64,000 nucleotides of DNA from NCBI GenBank assembly GCA_012934845.2, contig WNNJ02000108.1:496001-560000 (forward strand), given 5' to 3'. The DNA comes from Pomphorhynchus laevis. Taxonomy: Eukaryota; Acanthocephala; Palaeacanthocephala; Echinorhynchida; Pomphorhynchidae. The position numbers and the translations under genes were made by a program. Below are positions 54,048-63,748 of the stretch, piece after piece; within the stretch, counting starts at the first letter, position 1, and each line of letters opens with the position of its first letter. Under the pieces are notes generated by a model. It was not told the origin of the DNA. It saw only the letters and a program-made list of their open reading frames with translations, and ran no database searches.

Positions 54048-55250
54048 TTAAATATCTGTACCACAGATACATCTTCTGATCCAGAAGATGTTCTGGATCG
54101 TCCTCCAGAACATCTTCGAAGCTGACCTATAATCAAGTTTTAAGTGCTCTCCAAACGTCTCCCAAGCCGACTTCTTCGCTTCGGTAAATGCTTGGGCTGA
54201 AGCTCTCTTTGTCCTTCGATACTTGTCTACAGCTTCCACTGATTTATCTGACAATGTTGCTTTATAAGACAAATTCTTCCGTTAAACAAAATCTCTAACT
54301 GCATGTGTCCACCAAGCAGTTCGAGTATTTCCTCCGCGACAAGCATCTAAGGCCTTCGAGACACAACCTTCACAGTTGCTTTGGCAAGCGAGGATCTAAA
54401 AACATCTGCTAGACGTTCCCAACACTTCATCACACAACGTTTAGGTTTACTAGGCTTGTCTAGCATCCGATTCTGCCATCGAAATTTACTAACAACAAGG
54501 TACGAAAGTGCAAAAATTCAACACCACCCGCATTCAGATTGGAGAATCCGCTCCTCCCCAACACTCCCTTCAAAGTGTTTCTGTCGCTACTAACATGGGC
54601 ATTGAAGTTACCTAATAGAACAAGGGAGTCTTTAACAGTAGTACCAGCATGCAGAGACTGAAGATCTTCTACGAAGGCTGCGTATTCCGAAATAAGGTTG
54701 GAGCATACGCACACACAACAGTTATCCCCTTTCCATCTTTGACTAAAAGTCTCAGAGACGCCAGCCTTTCGTTCACTGGGTTAAAGCTCTCAACCACGAA
54801 AAACAACCGGGGACTAGTAAGGATCCCTAAACCCGCCTGTCGTCGCTTTCCGTTGGTAACTCCCGAATAGTTCATGGTCCAACCTTGACTTAAATGTTTA
54901 GTTCCAGTTCCAGAATAGTTAAGTCACTCCGACTATTTCTAGACCGAAGCAAACCATCTCTTCAAATAATTCTGGTTCCTTTCCCGCTAGTGAGATGACA
55001 TTCCACATTCCTACGTGAAGGCTAGTCCGCTTCGGATGTTGATGCCTCTTTCGCTGTCTTCGTAAAACTGTCTGGTCACACAGCACCCGACAATGTAAAC
55101 TTCTCCGGTCAGTGGTGATTTGACCATTGTTCGTTGCATTTGATTTATATTTTGTAAATTTGTTGCTTGTCATTTTCATTGTCTTGGTTTGTTTGTTCGG
55201 TTATCTCCCGTTCACGATATTGTTTGATGATCCAACATCGCTATTGTAAG
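54048..55250 (-). mobile_element. LINE-F: endonuclease and linker of a different LINE clade
   Basis: Minus-strand pieces in at least four frames: TSLHVGMWNVISLAGKEPEL (about 55000), RRQAGLGILTSPRLFFVVES and NERLASLRLLV (about 54760), LVLLGNFNAHVSSDRNTLKG and LGRSGFSNLNAGGVEFL (about 54560), then EAKKSAWETFGEHLKLDY and SKMFWRTIQ (about 54110). These match LINE endonucleases of the fish and invertebrate type with WNVTSL.GKE.EL and LLGDFNAHVGND..TW.GV.G. The catalytic GDFN is GNFN here. RT is absent, an unusual 3' truncation. Inactive. Confidence 0.72.
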
Positions 55251-55640
55251 GAAACAGGCCTCCTTGACTCTCTTCCGCTTTTTCGTCCATTGTCTAATCC
55301 GCCGTTGTTGTCATCGCAGGGATCTGAGATAGTATATTAAAAGACTATCCCTACGGTTGATGCAAGCCGGCCAATTATTTAGCTTGATCGACGAATGTCG
55401 AACATACGTTACCTAGGCCGCTCCATATAGAGGCTGATTTGCAATTGGTGCCAGTTTAATACTTAATCGACTAGCACATAGCTGCCCTAAATAAACTTAT
55501 TCTTAAGTATTTTAAGTACTTGTTCTTTGCTCTTTATATAATATATATAATATTAATTTTGTTTGATTTAAAATTTAGTTTTAAAACATAAAAATATCTG
55601 TATATTAAAAAGAAATTGTATAACCCAGTATATTTATGAA
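55251..55640. other. Spacer, possibly LINE-F 5' leader
   Basis: Less AT-rich than the surroundings up to about 55450, which may reflect the LINE-F 5' UTR. No coding similarity. Confidence 0.35.
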
Positions 55641-55649
55641 CCGATTAAT

Positions 55650-56130
55650 TAACCACAGAGAATTAGAACTAAGATTGGTGGTCATCATGAACATCTGCTG
55701 GTTTATTAGATATCGGCCTATATTACTCAATACCACATTGCAGAGGTGTTCATCAAAATCTAATAGACTAATTAAGAATTAGAATTTTAAGAATTAGTAT
55801 TCTAACACAAAGTATTTTATTTATTATATATCCATAAAAATTTCCTGCTTAAGAGTTTAAATTTACTTTTAATAATACTTTGATGGTTTATATTTTAAGG
55901 TTTTGTGTTAAATTTTATTTTTATAGTAATCTAGTTTAAAGATTTACAAAAAATCTTAAATAATTATGGAGAAACACAATATAATTACATATTGGTTTAT
56001 TTGCAATTACATATGGCGGTACGTTAATTTTGTTATTTTATTCTAAATTATTTTTATTTTGATATGCATGAATACTCCTGTAATATCGTTAATAAATTTA
56101 AACAAAAGAAAAAATTAAGATTAAGATAAG
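55650..56130 (-). mobile_element. Relic of a Naiad-like PLE 3' end
   Basis: The minus strand carries the decayed end of the RT (KFLWI.NK at about 55840, then HIKI-type remnants) and the 3' region with GGCCGATA..., ...CATGATGACC and TTCTAATTCT, aligning with 23110-23265. Much more diverged than copies 1-3, so an older insertion. Confidence 0.6.
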
Positions 56131-56590
56131 TACTTTTCTAGATTTAAATATATTGATTTAAATGATTATAATAATTATTATTTTAATGATTTTTAAGATA
56201 ATTTATTTATTTTTATTACAACTAAATAAAATTAATATATTAAATTAAATAAAAAAAATTCAAAATTAATATAATTACATATTATGGCTATACGTAAAAT
56301 GCACTTATTTTTGATATTATATTTATAAATTATTTGGTATTATATTTAGTATTATATTTATTATTAAATTAAACAGATATTTCTTCATTTTATATAATTC
56401 TAACACGCTTCGCTACTTTATTTCTATAACTCTATTACTTTATGCAGGTATTCGTTCAATTTGAGCGAATAAAAAATACGAAAATTTTTAAATTTAACAG
56501 TCATTTATCTCGACTGCAGACGTTAAAATTTAACAAATATTTCTTATTTCTTAGCCGCAAATTGTATCGCAACAAGATGGATTTTGTCAA
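56131..56590. other. AT-rich spacer and start of LINE-H leader
   Basis: No gene. The segment CTATAACTCTATTACTTTAT plus GCAGGTATTCGTTCAATTTG at about 56420-56466 recurs, diverged, at 60345-60400. Confidence 0.45.
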
Positions 56591-56700
56591 GATTATGATA
56601 AATCTACCGATACAGTGACGGAGCGCAAATTGTTACAACTAATGTATTTTCACTCCCCGACACCCCACGTCCCGTCCTTCCCGTCTCGTTTCTCAATAAC

Positions 56701-57390
56701 TTGCATCCATCAATCAAAATTACCTCCACCAACCTCCACTATCCTTCCACTCATAACCTTTCCTCACATCGCTTGCCACCCTCTTTATTATCATTATCCC
56801 CTATGTCACCCGTCGTCAAACCAAATCCCTCCAAATCATCAACTGCCAGCTCTTCTATCGTGATCTCACCTACTCACGTCAGTCGTCCTCCTTTAGGGAA
56901 GCGCTTTGCTTCTCGCGATCGTTGCGTCATTGTCACTAATATTACGCCTTCTAACTCCTTATCTCCACAAGCACGTCTAGACCACGATGTGTCCGCCTTC
57001 AGATCGATCCTCTCGTCTATTGTCCCTGCGGATAAACCATCCTTTTTCAAGGACATTTCTCCTGTCACATTCATCCGTCTAAACAAATCTTCTCAATCTA
57101 ATCCTTCCCAGCATCCTCTCCTAAAATGTTTTTTCAAGCATCGCTCTCACGCGTCTTCTGTCCTCTCTCAACGATTCAAACTCATGTCATCTTCAACCAC
57201 TCGAATTTCCCCCAATCAAGCCCCTTCTGAAATCGCTCAAATCTCTTCAGCCCGCATCGAAAAACGCCGTCGCGGGGAAAACGGCGAAACATCATTCTCC
57301 ATCCGAAACACAGACGGAAATTTTCAAGTTGTCCACACCCGTCCAAAAATTCGATGGTGCTCCATCTCTCCTAAGTGTATTCTCCACTAG
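56701..57390 (+). pseudogene. LINE-H ORF1
   Basis: 230 codons, rich in Ser and Pro at the N-terminus. The core SRDRCVIVTNITPSNS (about residue 71), ARLDHDVSAFRSIL (about 88) and a basic RIEKRRRGENGETSFSI segment (about 187) parallel the ORF1 core of LINE-C and LINE-D (RDKCFIIVNL, RIKHDVDSVKQVL, ..RRIQNGE). No CxxC pair is seen at its N-terminus, unlike those. Start ambiguous; another ATG lies upstream in a different frame. Probably an RNA-binding ORF1, by position. Confidence 0.65.
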
Positions 57391-57409
57391 ACTCTTTCGC
57401 CACAACACA

Positions 57410-58380
57410 CGGTTTCCGCCTCGGTCTCCTCAACACTAGATCTATTCTCAATAAATCAGATCTTATCCTCAACCAATTCACTTAGCAATCCATCGATCTC
57501 TTCTGCCTCACCGAATCCTGGCACTCAGATTCTGACGACCTTTCCATTCACCGTCTGCTCTCTACCGGTTGCTCCCTAGTCGAATCCGCCCGCCCCCTCA
57601 GCTCATGCCCTTCTAAATTCTCTAATCATGGCGGCATCGTCGCATTCGCGCGTCACCCCGCGTCTCTTCGCAAAATCAATCCCCCTTTCAGTTGAAAGGG
57701 GGATTTGTTGCTCTTTTGAATTGCTCACTTGTCGTTATTCTAAACCGATCACTCTAGATCTCGCCATTGTATACCGTCCTGGTTCATCAGCTCCTACTGC
57801 CTTATTGTTTACCGAACTCGCTGACCTCCTTTCTCATTGTTCTTTGTCCTCAATCCCTTCACTCGTTCTAGGCGACTTCAATATCCGCCTAGACCGCCCC
57901 TCTTCCACGGATTACAACCGGACCATCAACATTCTATCCAACTACAATTACAAACTAATCTCCACTGCCCCCACACATATACTTGGCGGGGCACTCGACA
58001 TCATCGCTGTCCCCGATCATTTTGCTGCCTACAACTCACTGTCCATCTCTGATCCTGGTCTATCCGATCACTTTCTTATCACCCTTGATCTCACTCACAA
58101 CCACACCCCTCCTCACAAACCTACAATCCTACGTCGCTCTTGGAGAAATCTTGACCTCTCCCTTCTCCGCTCTGCCTTACTCAAATCATCTCTATCATTA
58201 CCCACAATAACATATTCATCTCCTCACGATCTCGCCTTTCTTTTCGACTCTGAACTCACATCCACTCTCGATATTCTCTTGCCCTTCAAGTCTCACCCAC
58301 ACCGTCGCTTGCACCGTGCCCCATGGTTTGACATCCAATGCTACTCTCAAAGCGTCGACTCCGCCATGCTTTTCGAGTCT
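57410..58380 (+). pseudogene. LINE-H endonuclease
   Basis: The first half, in one frame with an internal stop, reads GFRLGLLNTRSILNKSDLIL and FCLTESWHSDSD with the catalytic glutamate. After a frame change near 57665 come DLAIVYRPG, LVLGDFNIRLDRPS (about 57875), ILGGALDIIAV and GLSDHFLI (about 58055). These are the N..S, TESW, YRPG, GDFN and SDH blocks. The sequence then runs into the linker with RAPWFDIQ. The frame 57628-58779 leaves the true frame near 58340. Confidence 0.78.
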
Positions 58381-58747
58381 ATCACCGCTCTCACAGACGT
58401 GATTTCCGCTCGATCACTCCGTCTTTACGTAATTCCTATCTTGCTATTCGCCGGTCTCATCTCAACCTACTACGTACCAAATGCAACTCATTCTGGCAGC
58501 ATAAAATCATCACTTCATTCAACTCTAAGACTCTCTGGAACACTTTTAACTCAATCCTTGCTCGCTCCTCTACGCCGTGCAACATCAATCCCCATGATTA
58601 TTCGTCATTTCTCCAGTCCAAAGTATCCACGTTGCTCTCTCTCACACCCCGATATCCATCCTATCCAACTCTGCCCCGCCAATCCTCATTCTCCCGGAAC
58701 TCTTTCATCTTCCCTCTGTCTCACCTTCCGAAGTCTCATCTGCTATC

Positions 58748-60331
58748 ATGTCCTTGCCCAGCAAACCCTCACCTGCTGATCCCCTGCCTACTCACATATT
58801 AAAATCTATATGCTCATCAATATCCCCATTTCTCACAACCTTGTTTAACTCGTCCATCCGCAGTCGTATCTTCCCTTCACACTGGAAATCCGCAATCGTT
58901 CGTACCCTCCTTAAGAAACAATCGCTCGACCCCTCTCTTCCTTCTAGCTATCACCCCATTTCACTACTCCCTACTCTTTCTAAGCTCTTAGAACACCTCA
59001 TCTTAATACAAATCAACGCTTATCTCTCCTCAACCAATCTGTACTCTCCTTTCCAATCCGCTTTCCGCTCTAATCACTCCACAGAAATCGCATGCATAAA
59101 AGTGTACAACGACTTACTCATATCTCGAGACAAGGCTCTATATAGTATTCTCATCTCCCTCGACCTCTCCTCCGCATTCGACATTGTCGACCACTCCGTC
59201 CTCCTTTCTCGCCTTCGTTATGATTTCGGCTTTTCTTCCTCCTTCGTTGCATGGTTCGCCTCATATCTATCCGACCGTTCCTTTCGCGTCTGTTCCAATT
59301 CATCATCCTCCCCTCCCATCCCTATCTTTTTCGGGGTGTCACAAGGTTCAGTACTAGGTCCCCTGCTTTTCTTTCTTATGCTTGGTGATCTCTCTCCGTT
59401 TATCAAACCTTTATCCTTTAACGTCATGCACTACGCCGATGACATCCTCATCTATGCTCATGCACCCGCACATCGAATACACGATATCGGCATTTCTGCC
59501 TCCAACTGTCTTTCTTCTATCTACAAACGTCTCTCCAATCTCCATCTCGTTCTAAACGCCGAAAAGTCCAAAATAATGTGGATCCTTCCCCGTAAACCAA
59601 GCATATCTCCTCCCATTGTATCTTTTGCATCATCGATCATCCCCATAGTCCACAATCTCACTTTCTTAGGCTTACATTTCGATGATCACCTTTCTCTTAA
59701 ACCCTTAGTCCGTGACAAGGTCCGCTCATCTAACTTAATTCTCCGTGACATCCGCCGTATCCGCCCCCTTATCGACTTCCGTTCTTGTATGTCTCTTCTT
59801 TCATCGCTTCTTTTCCCTAAAATCGATTACTGCCTTAGCCTTTTCGCCAATTCTCCAAAATCCACCATCCTACCCCTACAACGAATAATCAACACCGCCG
59901 TTCGAGTGCTCTTTCGTCTCCGTCGCTTCGACCACACATCCACATATTTTGCCCAACTCTCCTGGCCCACCATCCACATCCGCATCAAACTCCGCCTTCT
60001 TCTCGTTACCTTTCGTCTCATCGCTGTCGGCTCCCCATCGTTCATCAACCTTCCTTTCTTAGACGATACTCGCCCCACCTCGCTATCGCTTCGTTCCTGT
60101 CATACTCTCTTACTCCACGTTCCTAATTACTCCAACAACTACGGTCTCCGATCCTTCCTCGTCGCCGCCTCACTCGCCTGGAATCAACTCCCTCTCGACG
60201 TCCGCCGCGCCCCCTCCTTTATCACATTCAAACACCTCATCCGTTCACACCTTCTCGACATCTGGTTCACAGTCTTGTTTTGTTGTGGTCATGTAAGCGT
60301 TTGCTGGCACGCATTTGCCACGTTAAAATAA
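58748..60331 (+). CDS. LINE-H reverse transcriptase
   Basis: 527 uninterrupted codons. RT blocks: SSYHPISLLPTLSKLLEHLI (about residue 75), FRSNHSTEIACIKVYNDLL (about 110), ILISLDLSSAFDIVDHSVLL (about 137), FGVSQGSVLGPLLFF (about 196, with S where most have P) and MHYADDILIYAH (about 225) with both catalytic aspartates. The thumb RIINTAVRVLFRLRRFDHTS and tail LAWNQLPLDVRRAPSFITFK follow. The stop at 60331 is natural, close to the 3' end. The open RT suggests that this is one of the younger LINE copies here. Confidence 0.85.
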   Translation: MSLPSKPSPADPLPTHILKSICSSISPFLTTLFNSSIRSRIFPSHWKSAIVRTLLKKQSLDPSLPSSYHPISLLPTLSKLLEHLILIQINAYLSSTNLYSPFQSAFRSNHSTEIACIKVYNDLLISRDKALYSILISLDLSSAFDIVDHSVLLSRLRYDFGFSSSFVAWFASYLSDRSFRVCSNSSSSPPIPIFFGVSQGSVLGPLLFFLMLGDLSPFIKPLSFNVMHYADDILIYAHAPAHRIHDIGISASNCLSSIYKRLSNLHLVLNAEKSKIMWILPRKPSISPPIVSFASSIIPIVHNLTFLGLHFDDHLSLKPLVRDKVRSSNLILRDIRRIRPLIDFRSCMSLLSSLLFPKIDYCLSLFANSPKSTILPLQRIINTAVRVLFRLRRFDHTSTYFAQLSWPTIHIRIKLRLLLVTFRLIAVGSPSFINLPFLDDTRPTSLSLRSCHTLLLHVPNYSNNYGLRSFLVAASLAWNQLPLDVRRAPSFITFKHLIRSHLLDIWFTVLFCCGHVSVCWHAFATLK

Positions 60332-60385
60332 ATCTTTTTTAATCTCTATAACTCTATTACTTTAATACTTTATGCAAGTATTCGT

Positions 60386-61670
60386 TTAATTTGAACATAA
60401 GACTAAAATTCTTGAGCATATTGTCTTACATCAGATAAACAAGTATCTCTCTTCATCGCAGCTCTCCCCTTCTTTTCAATATGCTTTCCGCTCCAATCAT
60501 TCCACCGAACTATCATGTCATAACGTATTTTCTGATCTGCTCTCCGCTCGTGACAAAGGACTTTGTAGTGTGGTAATATCGCTCGATATTACCACACATA
60601 TTACCACGATCATTTTCCGTACATTCTAATTCAATGTGTTCTCCTTTATCTTCTCTCTTGTGGTATAAGTTTAGTACTTGGTCATGTTTGCTTTACGCTT
60701 ATTCTTGGATATTTATCTTTTATAACTAATAAATTCTCCTTCAGAGTAATGCAGTACGCTGATGATATACTTCTTTATTCTCAATCGTCTCCTCATTTCC
60801 TAAGCCAACTTTTCATATCCTCGTCGAATTGTCTTCGTGCTCTATCAGAACATCTGATATCATTGTGCATGTCTCTCAATCCTCCCAAATCTAATGTGTT
60901 ATGGATTTTACCCTGCACTGTTTCTGTTTTTCCTCCTTCTCCGTATCTTCAGACCACAATTATTCCTGCTGTAGATAAACTAGTATTTCTAGGTATTCAC
61001 TTCGACAATAACCTGCATCTCGATCCCTTCATTCGTGATAAAACTAGGTCTTCAAATATTCTTCTCCGTGATATTCGTCTCGTCAGAAATTCTCTAGAAT
61101 TTAGTTTATGTAAATCTCTAATCTCCTCCCTTTTCCCATGTATTGTTTACTGTCTTAGCCTTCTCGTCTTCTCTTCAAAGTCATCCCTTAAACCTCTTCA
61201 GCGCATCATTAACACTGTTGTACGCATCCATTTTCGACTTCGTGCATTCGATCATATCTCTTCATATTTATCAAAACTTAGATGGCTAAGTATTGAACAT
61301 CGCGTTCGTTTTCGTCTGCTTTGTCTAACTTATCGCCTTCTCCATTGTAATTATCCTTATCTCTATCTGCCAACTCTCAGTGAATCTCGCTATCTTTCTA
61401 CTCACCTACGTTCCCGTGCTTCTCTTTTGCTACACGTACCTCTTCACTCAACCAACTTCGGCCGTCGATCCTAATATCACTGCTCCTCTCCTTTTGAATT
61501 CCCTACATGATCATCTGCGATCATCATCCTCACTCCAATTTTTCAAAAAGCAACTCCAATCAATGCAACTAAACGAGTAACTTTTTTTAATCCGTTTCGC
61601 TGTTGTGGGCTTGTAAGCACACAGTTTGTGTGCATTTGCCACATTAAAAAAACTTAAAAAAAACTTTTAT
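60386..61670 (+). mobile_element. LINE-I: 5'-truncated relative of LINE-H
   Basis: Begins in RT with LTKILEHIVLHQINKYLSSSQ (about 60390) and FRSNHSTELSCHNVFSDLL. It loses the central palm between about 60590 and 60740, then resumes with MQYADDILLYSQSS (60749) and runs to the thumb and 3' end. The 3' end has a hairpin GCACACA/TGTGTGC and ATTTGCCACATTAAAA as in LINE-H. It is clearly a different copy: protein similarity to LINE-H is only moderate and codon bias is weaker. Confidence 0.8.
60749..61580 (+). pseudogene. LINE-I RT palm end, thumb and tail
   Basis: YADD box with both aspartates, then LISLCMSLNPPKSNVLWILP, VFLGIHFDNNLHLDPFIRDK, LQRIINTVVRIHFRLRAFDH and RYLSTHLRSRASLLLHVPLH. The frame changes between 61440 and 61475, where about 10 residues of the L..WN..P block are missing, and ends SSLQFFKKQLQSMQLNE with a stop at 61580. 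Inactive. Confidence 0.75.
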
Positions 61671-61794
61671 TATTTTTTGATTTGAACATATTTTCAAACA
61701 TTTGGATTACGAATTTTTAAAAAACTTTTATAAGAAAAATATATAGTTACATATTATGGGAACAATATGTCAACACATTATATCACAATGCATT
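61671..61794. other. AT-rich spacer
   Basis: Nothing recognised besides the A-rich end of LINE-I. Confidence 0.35.
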
Positions 61795-61960
61795 ATGTAA
61801 TTATACCTTACATCAGACAACTTGCACCGTGTAAGGTGTCTGATACACAAAATATATTTATTAGCCATTAATAAAATTTCTAATTTAAGAGTTTAAATTA
61901 TTTTTTATCATATTTTGATGATTATACATTCGTAAATATTTTAAGTTAATTTAATTGTGC
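61795..61960 (-). mobile_element. Relic of a PLE 3' end
   Basis: AAGAGTTTAAATTA and TATTTTGATGATTATA next to ATATTTATTAGCCATTAATA mirror the end of the PLE RT relic at 55820-55900. The adjoining TTACATCAGACAACTTGCAC with GTGTAAGGTGTCTGAT forms an imperfect hairpin that recurs at 62228-62265. Confidence 0.5.
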
Positions 61961-62106
61961 AGACATTGTTACAATTAAAATTTTTGATGATTCTGCACTT
62001 TGATTCAATCAAATAAGCCAACAGCAGTACGCGTCATTTTAGTATTGTGGTGTTCATTAGCTACTCATCCAATACCTACGTTTCACGTTTCGGTTTTTTT
62101 AATGAT

Positions 62107-62163
62107 GGCTGACGATCACTCGACTCGCTGCAAAAGAGCAGACGAGTCGAGTGATCGTCAGCC
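62107..62163. repeat. 57-nt near-perfect hairpin
   Basis: A 21-base left arm starting GGCTGACGATCACTCG (62107-62127) is the exact reverse complement of 62143-62163. Within the loop CTGC (62128-62131) and GCAG (62138-62141) pair again, leaving only a 6-nt loop AAAAGA and one unpaired A. It is GC-rich in an AT-rich region. No similarity was recognised; it resembles neither a rho-independent terminator nor a tRNA. Confidence 0.85.
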
Positions 62164-62174
62164 AGCATTGGTAA

Positions 62175-62330
62175 AAGAATAAGGGGCCGAAATCTGATAT
62201 CATAATGTATAGCGTAATCATTTTTTACATCAGACACCTTGCACCGTGTAAGGGGTCTGATGTAATATAATGTATTTAAATAAAATTTTTAATTTAAAGC
62301 ATTCAAATAAAACATGTTTATGTTCTAAGT
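62175..62330 (-). mobile_element. Relic of a PLE 3' end, second copy
   Basis: AGGGGCCGAAATCTGATATCAT equals the GGGGCCGAAACCTGATAGCAT block of the Naiad-like 3' region, although in plus orientation here; the following AAATAAAATTTTTAATTTAAAGC resembles the decayed RT end. The imperfect hairpin CATCAGACACCTT/AAGGGGTCTGATG lies between. The layout suggests two fragments in opposite orientations. Confidence 0.45.
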
Positions 62331-62559
62331 AAAAAAATTTCACTTAAGTGCATTAATGCATTCTTTTAAAAAATAATTATTTAACTATGGAATTTGTAAT
62401 TATTAAATATATTACAACTCTAGTTTTTAATAATATACAACTGTTTATAATATACAACTCTAGCTTTTTAATAGAAATATAGGAATGTTAATCAATTTTT
62501 ATCTGCTTCTGTTAAGTTCTAGATCTCGATCAAGTGTTTTGGTCAACTTCGTTATACTT

Positions 62560-62640
62560 CGATTAACTGCTTCGGTCAGTTGAAAGTTAGCTTCGGTCAA
62601 CTGAAGCTGATGGTCAGCTTCGGTCAACTGAAGAGGTAGC
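62560..62640 (+). repeat. Short tandem repeat with AGCTTCGGTCAACTGAAG
   Basis: AGCTTCGGTCAACTGAAG occurs twice (about 62590 and 62617) with a third, degenerate form just upstream (GCTTCGGTCAGTTGAAAG). Each unit is a small imperfect palindrome (CTTC..GAAG). Confidence 0.7.
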
Positions 62641-62804
62641 CTTCCAACAGTTCGTCACAATGAAGTTCGCGATGTATTGGCAACTGTCTTAACAGAAATA
62701 TGCTAAAGTGTGACAATTGAACCAAGTTTAGATCCAGAGCTTGAAACGTATATATTTGAAACTAGCACAACGACGAGAAATACCGATGCTTGTCCAGATA
62801 TAGT

Positions 62805-63101
62805 AGTCCAGATATAGTATGTCATGGTCTCTTCGGAAATAGGATGGAACGCATATTCATAAACGTGTGCATATTCAATTCAAATGCTGCATCGTATATG
62901 CCGAAGTCAACACATACATGTTTCGAATACTATGAAAAGAGAAAGCGATCCAAATATGAGGAACGTATACGTGAGATCAATCACAGTTCATTCCCTCCTA
63001 TTGTATTTGCGGCCACTGGTGTAGCAGGAAGTATGGCGAAATCCGTCATGTATGCAATTGCCTCAAAAATTAGCTGCAAGCGAGAAGTTACTCCGAGGTG
63101 A
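62805..63101 (+). pseudogene. Transposon C-terminal domain fragment, second copy
   Basis: GLFGNRMERIFINVCIFNSN, AASYMPKSTHTCFEYYEKRK, EERIREINHSSFPPIVFAAT and SMAKSVMYAIASKI match the fragment at 20660-21024 block for block (GIFGNRTECTFLDICMFNAY; CFEYHELRKK; VNNIEHASFIPVVF). The preceding GLFGNRME corresponds to the G-F-W-G-G-R block of the family. The C-terminal R-C-I-R-G-A-R part is lost. The surroundings carry no RT. Confidence 0.6.
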
Positions 63102-63748
63102 TCTCGTGGTTGCGAGCAAAACTGAGCATCGCGATGGCCAGGTCCATATCGCAATGCTTGTGTGCATATCTATCAGGGAGGGGAGTTCCTGCCAATACTA
63201 CGGAGGGTATCATCATACAAATTGCTGATAGCTAAAGAAAGCTATCAATTGCAAGCATACACTCTGATGAAATGTTGATCTTCATGTAATGATTATTATT
63301 TATGGGCCCATTAGCGGGTAACCTTAATATGTATTTATTATTAATTACTAATTATTTAATATATTTTAACAAATACTTATGCTATGAAGTATTATTAGAG
63401 TATTATTCGAATATTATTGGCAGAATAATTTATTATAAAATTTATACTGAAAAATATCCTTTCTAAATGAAAGAAAATTTGGTGCCAAACCACATCGGAA
63501 ATTAATATATTTGATTTAAATATCAACTATTAATAACAATAGTTGATAACAAAGTTGAGAAAAACTTTGCTTACATAAGTTGTCGATATAAAACAGACAG
63601 ATTCCAAGTTCCTATTAGCTTTGCTCGAAGTTTTACAAATTCGAAAACGATTAATAATAGTTGACGAATGTTTAGATTTTATTATCAAAAAGAAAACTGG
63701 TTTTTGCATAGTATATTTCATTACTAAAACATCAAAGTTTTGAATTTT
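63102..63748. other. Spacer and DAD1 3' flank
   Basis: Up to about 63260 the sequence has higher GC and may still belong to the transposon fragment. The rest is AT-rich and includes the DAD1 3' UTR on the minus strand. No other gene seen. Confidence 0.4.

Larger units (their letters stand above)
56591..60385 (+). mobile_element. LINE-H: near full-length L2/CR1-like LINE, pyrimidine-rich
   Basis: About 3.8 kb: ORF1 (56701-57390), endonuclease in two or three frames (about 57410-58380), linker (58338-58802), RT (58748-60331), then a short 3' end with a small hairpin and ATTTGCCACGTTAAAATAAA. RT resembles L2/CR1-group enzymes: FRSNHSTEIACIKVYNDLL, LDLSSAFDIVDHSVLLSRL. The sense strand is strikingly rich in C and T, unlike the AT-rich surroundings. 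About four frameshifts or stops lie upstream of RT, so it is inactive, but the RT frame is intact. Confidence 0.85.

Noticed and set aside
62560-62640. Regulatory operator-like palindromes in the AGCTTCGGTCAACTGAAG repeats
   Set aside because: Simple tandem duplication explains them, and no gene start lies close enough to suggest control.
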